NCBI GenBank assembly: GCA_044351045.1 | Contig: JBILGM010000001.1 | Span: forward strand, 62,001 to 126,000 | Reading direction: 5' to 3' | DNA from: UBA6136 sp044351045 | GTDB taxonomy: Bacteria > Pseudomonadota > Gammaproteobacteria > Methylococcales > Methylococcaceae | DNA length: 64,000 nucleotides | Part shown: piece by piece, positions 41,124 to 49,920 of the stretch | Layout of the letters: each line of letters begins with the position of its first letter | How positions within the stretch are numbered: the stretch's first letter is position 1 | Notes under the pieces: model-generated | Database searches by the model: none | Told to the model about the DNA's origin: nothing | Seen by the model: the letters and a program-made list of their open reading frames with translations, nothing else | Translations under genes and position numbers: made by a program

Positions 41124-42220
41124 CCGTTTGTAGCGGCCAGCCGAACCGTGCGGCGTGTCCGATCCTTGACCTGGCCAACCAGTTGACCGCAGGCGGCGTC
41201 AATATCATCCCCCCGCGTCTTGCGAGTAGTGGTGATCAGGCCGCCCTTCTGGAGAATTTCACTGAAGCACTGGATGGTTTCCCGGCTGGAACATCGATAG
41301 TCGGAGCCCGGAAAGGGATTAAACGGAATCAGGTTGACCTTCGAACGGACCGTACTGAGGACCCTGACCAGCTGCCGCGCATGGGCAGGCGTGTCGTTGA
41401 TGCCGTCGAGCATCACGTATTCGATGGTCACCTTGCGGCGCGCATCCTGCCCGATGTAGCGCTTGCAGGCCGCAATCAATTCCCGGATGGGGTATTTCTG
41501 ATTAATCGGCACCAGCTCGTTGCGCAGCTCATCGGTGGGCGCATGCAGCGACACCGCCAGGCTGACATCGCTCACCTCGGCCAGCTTGTCCAGTGCCGGC
41601 ACGATGCCGGAAGTGCTGAGGGTGACGCGGCGCTTGGAGAGGCCGTAGGCGTTGTCGTCCAGCATCAGGTTGATGGCGGCGACGACGTTGTTGAAGTTCA
41701 GGAGCGGCTCGCCCATGCCCATGAGAACCACGTTGGTCACGGCGCCGATGCCCAGCTCACGCTGAGCTACCCAGAGCTGACCGATGATTTCGGCCGCACT
41801 CAGGTTGCGGTTGAAGCCTTGTCGGGCCGTCGAGCAGAACGAGCATTCCAGAGCGCAGCCGACCTGCGACGACACACACAGCGTGCCGCGGTTCTCCTCG
41901 GGGATGAAGACGGTCTCGACCCGGTTCTGTTCGTCGGTTTGCAGTACCCATTTGCAGGTGCCGTCGGAGGACACTTGTTCGTGGACGATCTCCGGCGGAC
42001 GGATTTCGCAATCTTCAAGGAGTTTGGCCCTGAACACCTTGCTGAGATTCGTCATGTGTTCGAAGTCGCCAATGCCGCGCTGGTGTATCCATTGCAGCAT
42101 TTGGACGGCGCGAAACGGCTTTTCGCCGCGCTCGACGCAGAAGGCCTCGATGGCCTTCCGGTCGAAACCGAGCAGGTTGAGCTTGGCGCTCGTTTCAGCG
42201 GGTGCGGGCGCAGCAGTCAT
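41120..42220 (-). CDS. rlmN: RlmN, 23S rRNA A2503/tRNA A37 methyltransferase
   Basis: The 366-residue radical-SAM enzyme methylates C2 of A2503 in 23S rRNA and A37 in some tRNAs. The cluster motif CALECSFCSTARQG (C-x3-C-x2-C, about residues 121-128) and TRKTRGDDIDAACGQL, which holds the catalytic C-terminal Cys, are seen. I start it at ATG 42220; residues before this overlap ndk more and are unlike the family. It overlaps the ndk end by 26 bp, suggesting coupled translation. Confidence 0.94.
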   Translation of the reverse strand: MTAAPAPAETSAKLNLLGFDRKAIEAFCVERGEKPFRAVQMLQWIHQRGIGDFEHMTNLSKVFRAKLLEDCEIRPPEIVHEQVSSDGTCKWVLQTDEQNRVETVFIPEENRGTLCVSSQVGCALECSFCSTARQGFNRNLSAAEIIGQLWVAQRELGIGAVTNVVLMGMGEPLLNFNNVVAAINLMLDDNAYGLSKRRVTLSTSGIVPALDKLAEVSDVSLAVSLHAPTDELRNELVPINQKYPIRELIAACKRYIGQDARRKVTIEYVMLDGINDTPAHARQLVRVLSTVRSKVNLIPFNPFPGSDYRCSSRETIQCFSEILQKGGLITTTRKTRGDDIDAACGQLVGQVKDRTRRTVRLAATNG

Positions 42221-42626
42221 GCGGCTGAAAGAAGTAGGCGATCTCCTGAGCGGCCGTTTCAGCGCTGTCAGAACCGTGGACGGCATTCTCGTCGATGCTA
42301 TCGGCAAAATCGGCACGGATGGTGCCCGAAGCGGCGTCCTTGGGATTGGTCGCGCCCATCACTTCGCGATTCTTGGCAATGGCGTTTTCACCTTCCAGAA
42401 CCTGAATCATGACCGGGCCGGAGATCATGAAGCTGACCAGATCATTGAAGAACGGGCGCTCCTTGTGGACGGCATAGAAGCCCTCCGCCTGTTCACGGCT
42501 CAGGTGCGTCATTTTGGCAGCGACAATCTTGAGGCCGGCTTTTTCGAAGCGGGAGTAGATCTCGCCAATGACATTCTTGCCAACGGCATCAGGCTTGATG
42601 ATGGAAATGGTGCGTTCGATCGCCAT
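42195..42626 (-). CDS. ndk: Nucleoside diphosphate kinase
   Basis: The 143-residue enzyme balances nucleoside triphosphate pools by phosphate transfer through His117 in NAVHGSDS. It also shows TISIIKPDAVGKN (residues 6-18) and NPKDAASGTIRADFA. Its length is normal. It is the first gene of ndk-rlmN-pilW-hisS-yfgM-bamB-der, separated from iscA by a terminator. Confidence 0.96.
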   Translation of the reverse strand: MAIERTISIIKPDAVGKNVIGEIYSRFEKAGLKIVAAKMTHLSREQAEGFYAVHKERPFFNDLVSFMISGPVMIQVLEGENAIAKNREVMGATNPKDAASGTIRADFADSIDENAVHGSDSAETAAQEIAYFFQPHDCCARTR

Positions 42627-42683
42627 GTAAGCTCCTTAAGTTATGGTGTGAAATAGCGGGGGTCACCGGGTGGGGGAGCCGCC

Positions 42684-42710
42684 AAAAGAAAACCCGCCAC
42701 TCAGGGCGGG
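42684..42710 (-). terminator. Rho-independent terminator after iscA
   Basis: On the minus strand, CCCGCC-CTGAGT-GGCGGG is followed by TTTTCTTTT. It ends the iscR-iscS-iscA transcript about 65 bp after the iscA stop and before ndk. Confidence 0.85.
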
Positions 42711-42775
42711 AATTAAGTCACGGATTTTATAGGAAAAGCGTGACCGAAGACAGCGAAGCGGTTCAAGCGTTGGGG

Positions 42776-43099
42776 TCAGACAGCAAAGCTCTCCCCGCAT
42801 CCGCATAGGGCCTTGATGTTGGGATTATCGAACTTGAAGGCTTCGCTGATGCCTTCACGGCGGAAATCCACGGTGATGCCTTCAAGATAGGCGAGCTCTT
42901 CCTTATTGATGACCACCTTGACGCCATGTTGCTCGAAGACTTCATCGCCCTCGCCGGTCTGGTCGGCGTAATCCACGACATAGGCAAATCCGGTACAGCC
43001 GGATTTCTTGACGCCCAGCCTGAGCCCGAGACCGGAGCCGCGTTTTTGCAATTGCCTGGCCACCTGCTGGGCGGCGCTTTCGGTGAGGTTTATCGACAT
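42776..43099 (-). CDS. iscA: IscA-type iron-sulfur assembly protein
   Basis: The 107-residue A-type carrier has all three cysteines: KKSGCTGFAYVVDY (Cys35) and the C-terminal LCGCGESF pair. It binds iron or a cluster and passes it to apoproteins. It comes last in iscR-desulfurase-iscA. No scaffold gene iscU and no hscB, hscA or fdx are present in the cluster, so this protein or a scaffold encoded elsewhere must take the sulfur. Confidence 0.92.
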   Translation of the reverse strand: MSINLTESAAQQVARQLQKRGSGLGLRLGVKKSGCTGFAYVVDYADQTGEGDEVFEQHGVKVVINKEELAYLEGITVDFRREGISEAFKFDNPNIKALCGCGESFAV

Positions 43100-43140
43100 G
43101 CTGATCTCCTGCTGTTTGCCGGCGCCTGGCGCGCGGCGGG

Positions 43141-44262
43141 TTAATGCGAAGCCATGAGGTCTTTCAGGGCCTCGATGAATTGATTCACGTCCTCTGCCGT
43201 ATTGCCCCGGCCCAGGCTGACTCGAATGGCGCTGCGAGCCGTTGTCTCGTCCACGCCCATGGCCAACAGGACCGGGCTGGGCTCACCACCGCCACTGGCA
43301 CAGGCGGAACCGCTGGATACGGCAATCCCGAGGCGGTCGAGGCGCATGACCAGGGTCTCTCCATCGAAGCCCGGAACACTGAATAAAGCCGTATTGGGGA
43401 GGCGCTGTTCATGTGCGGCGAAAAGCGTCACACCCGGGAGTGATCGCAGCGCCGTTTCCAGTTGTTGACGCAGCATCAATGAGTGGGATCTGCGTTCTTC
43501 GAGCTCCTGCCGCGCCAACTCGGCCGCCTTGCCGAAGCCGACGATGCTGGCGACATTTTCCGTGCCGCCACGCCGGTTCTGTTCCTGTCCTCCACCATGC
43601 AACAGAGGCTGAATGGGGGCGGTACGATCGGCGATCAAGGCGCCGACGCCTTTGGGACCATAAATCTTGTGCGATGACAGCGTCACCGTGTGGGCGCCGG
43701 TCGCGGCAAAATCTAATGGGATCTTGCCGGCAGCCTGGACCGCATCGACATGCAGGAATGCGCCGACTGCCCGCAAGGTGTCGGCCAGGGGGCGGGTGTC
43801 GTGTATGACGCCGGTTTCGTTGTTGGCCAGCATCAGCGTGCCGATATCGCCCGCTCTGGCCTTGAGTGAAGTCATCGCCGATGGTCCGGGTAGCCCAGTC
43901 TGGCCATTGACGGGCAGGGAGCTGATTTTCCAGCCCATGGTCTTCAGGAACATGAGCGGTTCACTGACCGAGGGATGCTCGGTGCTGCCACTGATCAGGG
44001 TGGCTGGCTTCAGTGAAAAGGCCATGCCCTTGAGGGCCAGGTTATTGGCTTCGGTACCGCCGCTGGTAAAGATGACTTCGGAGGCCTTGGCGCCAACCAA
44101 TGCGGCCACTTGAACGCGGGCGCTATCGATGGCGCCCCGGCTCAAGCGGCCCAGCCGATAGAGTCCGGAGGGGTTGCCGTAAAAATGGCGGAGGTAGGGG
44201 AGCATGGCTTCCACCACCCGATCGTCCATCGGCGTGGTGGCGTTGTGATCGAGGTAGATCAT
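43141..44262 (-). CDS. Cysteine desulfurase (NifS/IscS family)
   Basis: The 373-residue PLP enzyme frees sulfur from cysteine for iron-sulfur clusters. The PLP lysine is in TLSSHKIYGPKGVGAL (about residue 198), the substrate Cys in AVSSGSACASGGG (about residue 321), and STEHPSV and HVDAVQAAG are typical. At 373 residues it is shorter than E. coli IscS (404) and closer to NifS-like enzymes, so I do not assign the iscS symbol firmly. It follows iscR by 11 bp. Confidence 0.92.
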   Translation of the reverse strand: MIYLDHNATTPMDDRVVEAMLPYLRHFYGNPSGLYRLGRLSRGAIDSARVQVAALVGAKASEVIFTSGGTEANNLALKGMAFSLKPATLISGSTEHPSVSEPLMFLKTMGWKISSLPVNGQTGLPGPSAMTSLKARAGDIGTLMLANNETGVIHDTRPLADTLRAVGAFLHVDAVQAAGKIPLDFAATGAHTVTLSSHKIYGPKGVGALIADRTAPIQPLLHGGGQEQNRRGGTENVASIVGFGKAAELARQELEERRSHSLMLRQQLETALRSLPGVTLFAAHEQRLPNTALFSVPGFDGETLVMRLDRLGIAVSSGSACASGGGEPSPVLLAMGVDETTARSAIRVSLGRGNTAEDVNQFIEALKDLMASH

Positions 44263-44273
44263 GCCCGCCGACT

Positions 44274-44759
44274 TCAGGCCCGGATGCCCCGCTGCAGAGG
44301 GATTGCGATGTCACCGCCGGAACTGATCTGATCCTGCCTTTCCGCCACCATACGGACGTTCTTCCGCAGCAGAACATCCTGCAGCGTGATCGAGTCGAGA
44401 TAGTGTCGAATCTGGTCGCTCAGGCCCATCCACAAATCGTGGGTGAGACAGGGTTGAGCGCTCTGGCAGTTGGCTTTGCCGCCGCAACGGGTGGAGTCGA
44501 TGGTCTCATCAACCGCCGCAATGATTTCCGCGATGCTGATCTGGTCAGCCTTGCGGCTGAGCTGGTAACCGCCGCCTGGTCCGCGCACCCCCTCTACCAT
44601 GCCGGAACGTCGCAGCCGGGCAAACAACTGCTCCAGATAGGAGAGCGAAATCTCCTGTCGCTTGGCGATGTCGGTCAGGGTGACGGGTTTTTTTTCGCTA
44701 TGATAGGCCAAGTCCAGCATGGCGGTGACGGCATAGCGGCCTTTGGTCGTTAAGCGCAC
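44274..44759 (-). CDS. iscR: IscR, iron-sulfur cluster regulator
   Basis: The 161-residue Rrf2 protein starts at GTG 44759 after GAGGAG (VRLTTKGRYAVTAML). Cys92, Cys98, Cys104 and His107 (RCGGKANCQSAQPCLTH) fall at the same numbers as the [2Fe-2S] ligands of E. coli IscR. With its cluster it should repress its own operon; a matching type 1 site lies directly upstream. The winged helix is at the N-terminus (RRSGMVEGVRGPGGGYQL is the wing). Confidence 0.95.
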   Translation of the reverse strand: MRLTTKGRYAVTAMLDLAYHSEKKPVTLTDIAKRQEISLSYLEQLFARLRRSGMVEGVRGPGGGYQLSRKADQISIAEIIAAVDETIDSTRCGGKANCQSAQPCLTHDLWMGLSDQIRHYLDSITLQDVLLRKNVRMVAERQDQISSGGDIAIPLQRGIRA

Positions 44760-44802
44760 GAACGATCTCCTCGAAGGGTGAGCGACTTTCATCGAGAGTC
44801 AC

Positions 44803-44827
44803 ATATCCTAGCAAAATAGTCAATTAT
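44803..44827 (-). promoter_or_regulatory. IscR type 1 binding site before iscR
   Basis: On the minus strand the 25 bases fit the type 1 pattern ATASYYGACTRWWWYAGTC-RRSTAT at 20 of 25 positions, keeping the outer ATA/TAT and GACT. The site contains a TTGACT hexamer usable as a -35 element and lies about 44 bp before the iscR start, as expected for autorepression. Confidence 0.6.
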
Positions 44828-44869
44828 TCCCTCGACGACCTCAAGCCCGTTTTTTTGAAGGCTGAAGCC

Positions 44870-47800
44870 ATGAACTCAACTCCCTCGCGCTGGCGGTTCT
44901 GGATCGATCGGGGCGGTACGTTCACCGACATTGTGGCCCGCCACCCGGACGGGCGGCTGTTGACCCGCAAGCTGCTCTCGGAAAATCCGGAACGCTATGT
45001 CGATGCCGCGCTGCAGGGTGTCACCGAGTTACTGCAAATTCATGCGGACGCCTCCGGTTGCGGCATCGAGGCCATCAGCATGGGCACGACCGTGGGCACC
45101 AATACGCTGCTGGAGCGCAAGGGCGAACCCACCTTGCTGGTTATTACCCTGGGGTTCGCCGATGCCTTGCGCATCGGCAACCAAAGCCGCCCGGACATTT
45201 TTGCCTTGCACATCGAACGAGCCGACCCGCTTTACGAGAGTGTTATCGAGTTACAGGGTCGGCTGGATGCTCGGGGGGCCGAAGTCGAACCACTAGATCT
45301 CGCGCAGGCCAAACGGGATCTAACCGCCGCTTTCCATCAGGGATATCGGGCAGTCGCCGTGGTGCTGATGCATGCCTGGCGTAACCCTGCTCATGAGCTG
45401 GCTTTGGATGCACTCGCACGGCGTATCGGCTTTACCCAGGTGTCCCTGTCGCATCGCTGCAGCTCCGCCATGCGCCTGGTCGGGCGCGGTGATGCGGCCG
45501 TGGTGGATGCTTATCTCTCGCCCGTGCTGCGACATTATGTGGAGCAGTTCGCCGGGGCTTTGGGCGAAATATCCCGGTCGCTGCCCGATCTCCGTTTCAT
45601 GCAATCCAGCGGAGGATTGGTCGAAGCCCTGCATTTCCAAGGCAAGGACTGCATTCTTTCCGGCCCTGCCGGCGGCATGATCGGGGCTGTGGAAACGGCG
45701 CGGCGGGCGGGCTTCGGCAAAATCGTCAGTTTTGACATGGGCGGCACATCCACCGATGTCGCCCATTACGCGGGAGAGCTGGAGCGTACTGAGGACATGC
45801 AAGTCGCTGGCGTCCAGCTGAGCGTGCCCATGCTGAATATTCACACCGTGGCGGCTGGTGGTGGGTCGATCCTTCACTATGACGGCCTGCGCTTTCGTGC
45901 CGGACCGGACTCGGCAGGGGCTGATCCCGGTCCAGCCTGCTATCGCCGGGGTGGACCACTTTGCGTGACGGACGCCAATGTCATGCTGGGTAAGTTGAGG
46001 CCGGAGTTTTTTCCCCGCCTGTTCGGTCCGGAGGGCAATTTGCCTATCGATGTGGAGATCGTCCGCAGACGCTTTAGCGAACTGGCAGCGGGAATCAGTG
46101 GCGAGAGCGGGCGCACCACGACGCCCGAACAGGTGGCCGAGGGCTTTATCGCGGTGGCGGTCGAGCATATGGCTGCTGCCATCAAGAAAATCTCCATCCA
46201 GCGCGGACACGATCTAACCGCGGATTACACCCTCTGCTGTTTCGGCGCAGCGGGTGGTCAGCATGCCTGTTTGGTGGCGGAGCGGTTGGGGCTGCGCCGG
46301 ATTTTTCTGCATCCTCTGGCGGGCGTGTTGTCGGCCTTTGGCATGGGATTGGCCGATCATCGTTGGCTCCGGGAGAAGACGATAGCCGAACCACTCGTCA
46401 GTGAACTGATTCCCAAGTTGGCGGCGGAACTGGATCGGCTTGAGCGGCAGGGCCGCAGCGAATTATCGGGGCAGGGCTTGCCTGGTCATTGGGCGGTAGT
46501 CCAGCGAAGCCTGGCGCTTCGCTATGAAGGGTCCGATGCGACGCTGGTGTTGCCCTTTGGTGATCTCGACGGCTTGCGGGCCGGATTTGAATCTCTCCAT
46601 CGTCAACGATTTGGTTTTACCTGCGCCGACAAGTCACTGATCGTCGATCGACTGCGGCTGGAACTGATCATTGCCGCATCGCATGAGGAATCGGCCTGGG
46701 AGATCATTGGTTCGGCCTCCTCCTCTCATGCCGGTAATCAGCCGGTAGCGAGAGTTCCGCTGTTCAGCGGCGGGCTGAGTCACGATACGCCGGTCCTTGA
46801 GCGAGCACATTTGGCGGCGGGCTGGACCATCGTGGGTCCAGCCATCGTGCTGGAATCCACTTCGACGACGATCATCGAACCCGGCTGGCAGGGTGAAATC
46901 TCCTCGCGCGGAGATATGGTGCTGACGCGGATCGATCGCGAGCCAGCAACTTTAAGTGCGAGCACTCGCTGTGACCCCGTTCGGCTGGAAATCTTCAACC
47001 GCCTGTTCATGTCCCTGGCCGAGGAGATGGGCTACCGTCTGCAGAATACGGCCCACTCGGTCAACATCAAGGAGCGGTTGGATTTTTCCTGCGCGCTGTT
47101 TGATGGCGAAGGCGAACTGGTCGCCAATGCGCCGCATATCCCCGTGCATCTGGGGTCCATGGGCGAGAGCGTCAAGGCACTGATCCTGTTGCATGGCACT
47201 GACTTCAGGCCCGGGGATGTCTGGCTGAGCAACGCCCCTTTCAGCGGCGGGACTCATTTGCCTGACATCACCGTCATCACGCCGCTGTTGGATGAGGCCG
47301 GTCAGCGGGTGCTGTTCTACCTCGCCTCGCGCGGGCATCATGCGGATGTCGGCGGCGTCACGCCCGGTTCCATGCCGCCCGGTAGCACTTCCATCGAGGA
47401 GGAAGGCGTGCTGAGTGCGGGGTTGAGAATCGTCGAGTCCGGCCAATTCCGCGAGACGACAGTGCGTGCCTGGTTGGCCAGCGGACCCTATCCGGCAAGA
47501 AACCCCGATCAGAACCTGGCCGATCTCCAGGCCCAGATCGCGGCCAATGCCCGAGGTGTTTATGGCGTGCAGCATCTGATCCGGCAGTATTCGCTGGCGA
47601 CTGTGCAAGCCTATATGTCTCATGTCCAGGATCATGCCGAGGAGGCCATTCGCCGGGTGATCAGCCGTTTGCGGGATGGCGAATACGAGGTGCCCATGGA
47701 CACGGGCGCCGTCATTCGGGTGACGATTTCGGTGGATGCCCGGGCCCGATCCGCGACGATTGATTTCACTGGTACATCGCCGCAGCAACCGGATAATCTC

Positions 47801-48529
47801 AATGCGCCCGCCGCTGTCTGCAAGGCCGCCGTGCTGTATGTGTTCAGAACCCTGCTGCGGGAGGAGTTACCGCTCAACGCGGGCTGCTTGCGACCGCTGC
47901 AGATCATCATTCCGCGGGGTTCCCTGCTCAACCCCGATGCGGGGGCTGCGGTAGTGGCCGGCAATGTCGAGACCTCTCAGCATGTGGTCGATGCGCTCTA
48001 TGGCGCACTCGGCATTCTGGCCGCCTCGCAGGGCACGATGAACAATTTCACCTTTGGCAATGAGCGTTACCAGTATTACGAGACGATTTGCGGGGGATCG
48101 GGAGCCGGAGCCGATTTTGCCGGTGCGGATGCTGTGCAAACGCACATGACCAATTCCCGGATAACCGATCCGGAGGTCATCGAATGGCGGCTACCGGTTC
48201 GAGTGGAGCGCTTCGCGATTCGCCGGGGGAGCGGCGGGAGGGGTCGACACTCAGGCGGTGATGGCGTCGTTCGCTATGTGCGCTTTCTAGAGCCAATGAC
48301 AGCAGGCATTCTGTCCAGTCGTCGTCAAACCGCACCCTTTGGTCTGGCTGGCGGCTCGCCGGCTTTGCCCGGGAACAACCGATTGGTCAGGGCCGATGGG
48401 AGCCCGCATGAGTTGGGCTCCCGGGCCGAAGTCAAGGTGTTTCCTGGGGATCTGATCCAGATAGAAACACCCGGAGGGGGAGGCTATGGGAAGCCTGATG
48501 TCCCTGATAGTCAGAAGTCGACTGGATGA
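44870..48529 (+). CDS. Fused hydantoinase A/B, 5-oxoprolinase-type enzyme
   Basis: The 1219-residue protein joins a HyuA-like half (about residues 1-690; WIDRGGTFTDIVARHPDGRL, GPAGGMIGAVETARRAGF, SFDMGGTSTDVA) to a HyuB-like half (about 705-1215; IPVHLGSMGESVKALI, ASRGHHADVGGVTPGSMPPG, GSGAGADFAGADAVQTHMTN). The length fits 5-oxoprolinase, which opens 5-oxo-L-proline to glutamate with ATP; hydantoinase activity is the alternative. I use ATG 44870. It is divergent from iscR and monocistronic. Confidence 0.92.
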   Translation: MNSTPSRWRFWIDRGGTFTDIVARHPDGRLLTRKLLSENPERYVDAALQGVTELLQIHADASGCGIEAISMGTTVGTNTLLERKGEPTLLVITLGFADALRIGNQSRPDIFALHIERADPLYESVIELQGRLDARGAEVEPLDLAQAKRDLTAAFHQGYRAVAVVLMHAWRNPAHELALDALARRIGFTQVSLSHRCSSAMRLVGRGDAAVVDAYLSPVLRHYVEQFAGALGEISRSLPDLRFMQSSGGLVEALHFQGKDCILSGPAGGMIGAVETARRAGFGKIVSFDMGGTSTDVAHYAGELERTEDMQVAGVQLSVPMLNIHTVAAGGGSILHYDGLRFRAGPDSAGADPGPACYRRGGPLCVTDANVMLGKLRPEFFPRLFGPEGNLPIDVEIVRRRFSELAAGISGESGRTTTPEQVAEGFIAVAVEHMAAAIKKISIQRGHDLTADYTLCCFGAAGGQHACLVAERLGLRRIFLHPLAGVLSAFGMGLADHRWLREKTIAEPLVSELIPKLAAELDRLERQGRSELSGQGLPGHWAVVQRSLALRYEGSDATLVLPFGDLDGLRAGFESLHRQRFGFTCADKSLIVDRLRLELIIAASHEESAWEIIGSASSSHAGNQPVARVPLFSGGLSHDTPVLERAHLAAGWTIVGPAIVLESTSTTIIEPGWQGEISSRGDMVLTRIDREPATLSASTRCDPVRLEIFNRLFMSLAEEMGYRLQNTAHSVNIKERLDFSCALFDGEGELVANAPHIPVHLGSMGESVKALILLHGTDFRPGDVWLSNAPFSGGTHLPDITVITPLLDEAGQRVLFYLASRGHHADVGGVTPGSMPPGSTSIEEEGVLSAGLRIVESGQFRETTVRAWLASGPYPARNPDQNLADLQAQIAANARGVYGVQHLIRQYSLATVQAYMSHVQDHAEEAIRRVISRLRDGEYEVPMDTGAVIRVTISVDARARSATIDFTGTSPQQPDNLNAPAAVCKAAVLYVFRTLLREELPLNAGCLRPLQIIIPRGSLLNPDAGAAVVAGNVETSQHVVDALYGALGILAASQGTMNNFTFGNERYQYYETICGGSGAGADFAGADAVQTHMTNSRITDPEVIEWRLPVRVERFAIRRGSGGRGRHSGGDGVVRYVRFLEPMTAGILSSRRQTAPFGLAGGSPALPGNNRLVRADGSPHELGSRAEVKVFPGDLIQIETPGGGGYGKPDVPDSQKSTG

Positions 48530-48542
48530 GTATGGAACCCGA

Positions 48543-48869
48543 TTAGAGCTTGCTTGCGGCATTGGCCAGCTGACGGTGATATGCCGCCATTTCGAAGTCC
48601 CGGATCATGGCGTTGGATCGGCCCTTGATGTCCTGAATCTGCTTGCCGTATTTGTGAGGGGAGGTGATGTACTTGTCGAGCATACGCCGTTCCTCGGCGG
48701 CATCGGCGTCCATCGTCTGGGCAATTTCTTCGTAGTGATCGGCTAGGCTGTTATGGGCTTCGCGGGTTTACGCCGTCTGGACGTCCATCGCCCAGTCATG
48801 GGGTTTCAAGTCCTTATTGACACAGCCGCCCAGAGCAAGTGTGAGAGCAATCAGCAGATGCTTCTTCAT
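48543..48869 (-). pseudogene. Lipoprotein gene with internal stop codon
   Basis: From ATG 48869, MKKHLLIALTLALGGC gives a good lipoprotein signal (Cys16), followed by VNKDLKPHDWAMDVQTA, where TAA (48768-48770) stops. The frame continues TREAHNSLADHYEEIAQTMD, then RMLDKYITSPHKYGKQIQDI and ends AYHRQLANAASKL. A helical lipoprotein of about 108 residues is thus broken, probably by a CAA or similar codon turning into TAA. GGAGGATCAAA precedes the ATG. It converges with the 5-oxoprolinase gene. Confidence 0.7.
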
Positions 48870-49005
48870 TTTGATCCTCCTTGGGTTGGTTGAAAAAACG
48901 GTGTGTAGTTCTCTGCCATCGAAGTATGGCGTCGCAACCACTCTGACGGCAGTTTGGCTATTTCGGCCGTGAGCTGTCGGTTGCGACGCTCATCACGCTT
49001 GATCC

Positions 49006-49386
49006 TCAGCCCTTGCCCGGAAGCATGCCCACCGAACCAGGTTTGATGTGTTTGCAGGTCACGCGCTGGTCTTCGAGGTGACACGGGTATTTGCTGGATT
49101 GGCCGCTACATTCGTTGCAAACCAGTTTCCCGGTTTCCTTGATCTCGGAGACATGCCAGCCATAGCCCTGCGTTTCACAGAAGCCCTTCACATACTTGTC
49201 AATGTTGTACTGTTCTTTGGCCCTGGCTTCTGCTTCGGTCTGGGTGGCGCACTTCTGGGGGGGCAGGGTGTTTCCCCGCAGATCCCGGTACTCATATTCG
49301 GTCGAAAAGGCATTCCCGGCTCCCAGCAACAGTGCCACTGTCACCCGCATGTTTTGACTTTGTCCAATCATTTCTGATGTGCTCAT
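49006..49386 (-). CDS. Cysteine-rich secreted protein, unknown
   Basis: The 126-residue product has six cysteines in its mature part (PQKCATQTEA, VKGFCETQGYGW, KLVCNECSGQ, YPCHLEDQRVTCKHI, the last two close together). The N-terminus (MRVTVALLLGAGNAF within the first 30 residues) could be an export signal. GAGGAA eight bases before ATG 49386 supports that start. The CNEC and CHLEDQRVTC pairs suggest disulfides or metal binding. The family is unknown. It lies among small envelope proteins on the minus strand, and the next, a 58-residue membrane protein, is just upstream. Confidence 0.55.
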   Translation of the reverse strand: MSTSEMIGQSQNMRVTVALLLGAGNAFSTEYEYRDLRGNTLPPQKCATQTEAEARAKEQYNIDKYVKGFCETQGYGWHVSEIKETGKLVCNECSGQSSKYPCHLEDQRVTCKHIKPGSVGMLPGKG

Positions 49387-49429
49387 GGGTGAATTTCCTC
49401 AATCGATACGGTGTTTGATCAATCCGTCC

Positions 49430-49606
49430 TCACTTCACTACGCGAATGTTCATTCGCACCATTTCCTCGTTCTGTTGCTGGATGATCGGATCGTATTTTT
49501 CGTTTTCGCTGAGCTTGACCATCAGGATGGTGCCGAGCAGCGCGATGGTGGCGCCGGCAACATAAAGCCAGAATCGGTCTTTGGGCTGTTCGCTCTCTTG
49601 GGTCAC
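49430..49606 (-). CDS. Small membrane protein of 58 residues
   Basis: Starting at GTG 49606, the frame reads VTQESEQPKDRFWLYVAGAT and IALLGTILMVKLSENEKYDP, giving one membrane helix near residues 13-31. A charged periplasmic tail follows (QQQNEEMVRMNIRVVK). GGAAAAGACC precedes the GTG. It ends about 45 bp before the cysteine-rich protein starts, so cotranscription is likely. Function unknown. Confidence 0.5.
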   Translation of the reverse strand: MTQESEQPKDRFWLYVAGATIALLGTILMVKLSENEKYDPIIQQQNEEMVRMNIRVVK

Positions 49607-49920
49607 GGTCTTTTCCTTCGTCCTTATCGTTTTATTTGTAATTGGTCAGAACCTGCGAGCCGATTTTAATGTTACGCATCAATACGTTCTGCATCGATAC
49701 TCTATTCGCCGTGATTGAGCGATGTCACCCATCTGGTGCACAGGGCTGATACGACAGCGGGAAAGTCGGGGTCGGCACGGTTTTGGGGGGGTGCCGATAT
49801 GGCTGGGATCGAGTTCGCCGTTGGAAGGAAGCTTGGCCTGAAGCCGGAGTCTGGATTGCTCGATCAGAAGACCCGGCGGTTTGGTTTCGGCCGGAAGTGG
49901 GTCAAGGCGTCATCGGACGG
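49607..49920. other. Intergenic stretch without gene
   Basis: About 310 bp. A hairpin of TCGGCAC and GTGCCGA with a 12-nt loop (about 49771-49797) lacks a T-run in either direction. No convincing coding frame, tRNA or promoter pair is seen. Confidence 0.4.

Noticed and set aside
44870..48529. Minus-strand frames of up to 296 residues inside the 5-oxoprolinase gene
   Set aside because: They lie opposite a gene with clear family motifs throughout; GC-rich codon bias opens the antisense frames.
49771..49797. Terminator in the gap before the YajG-like lipoprotein end
   Set aside because: A stem is present but no T-run follows on either strand.
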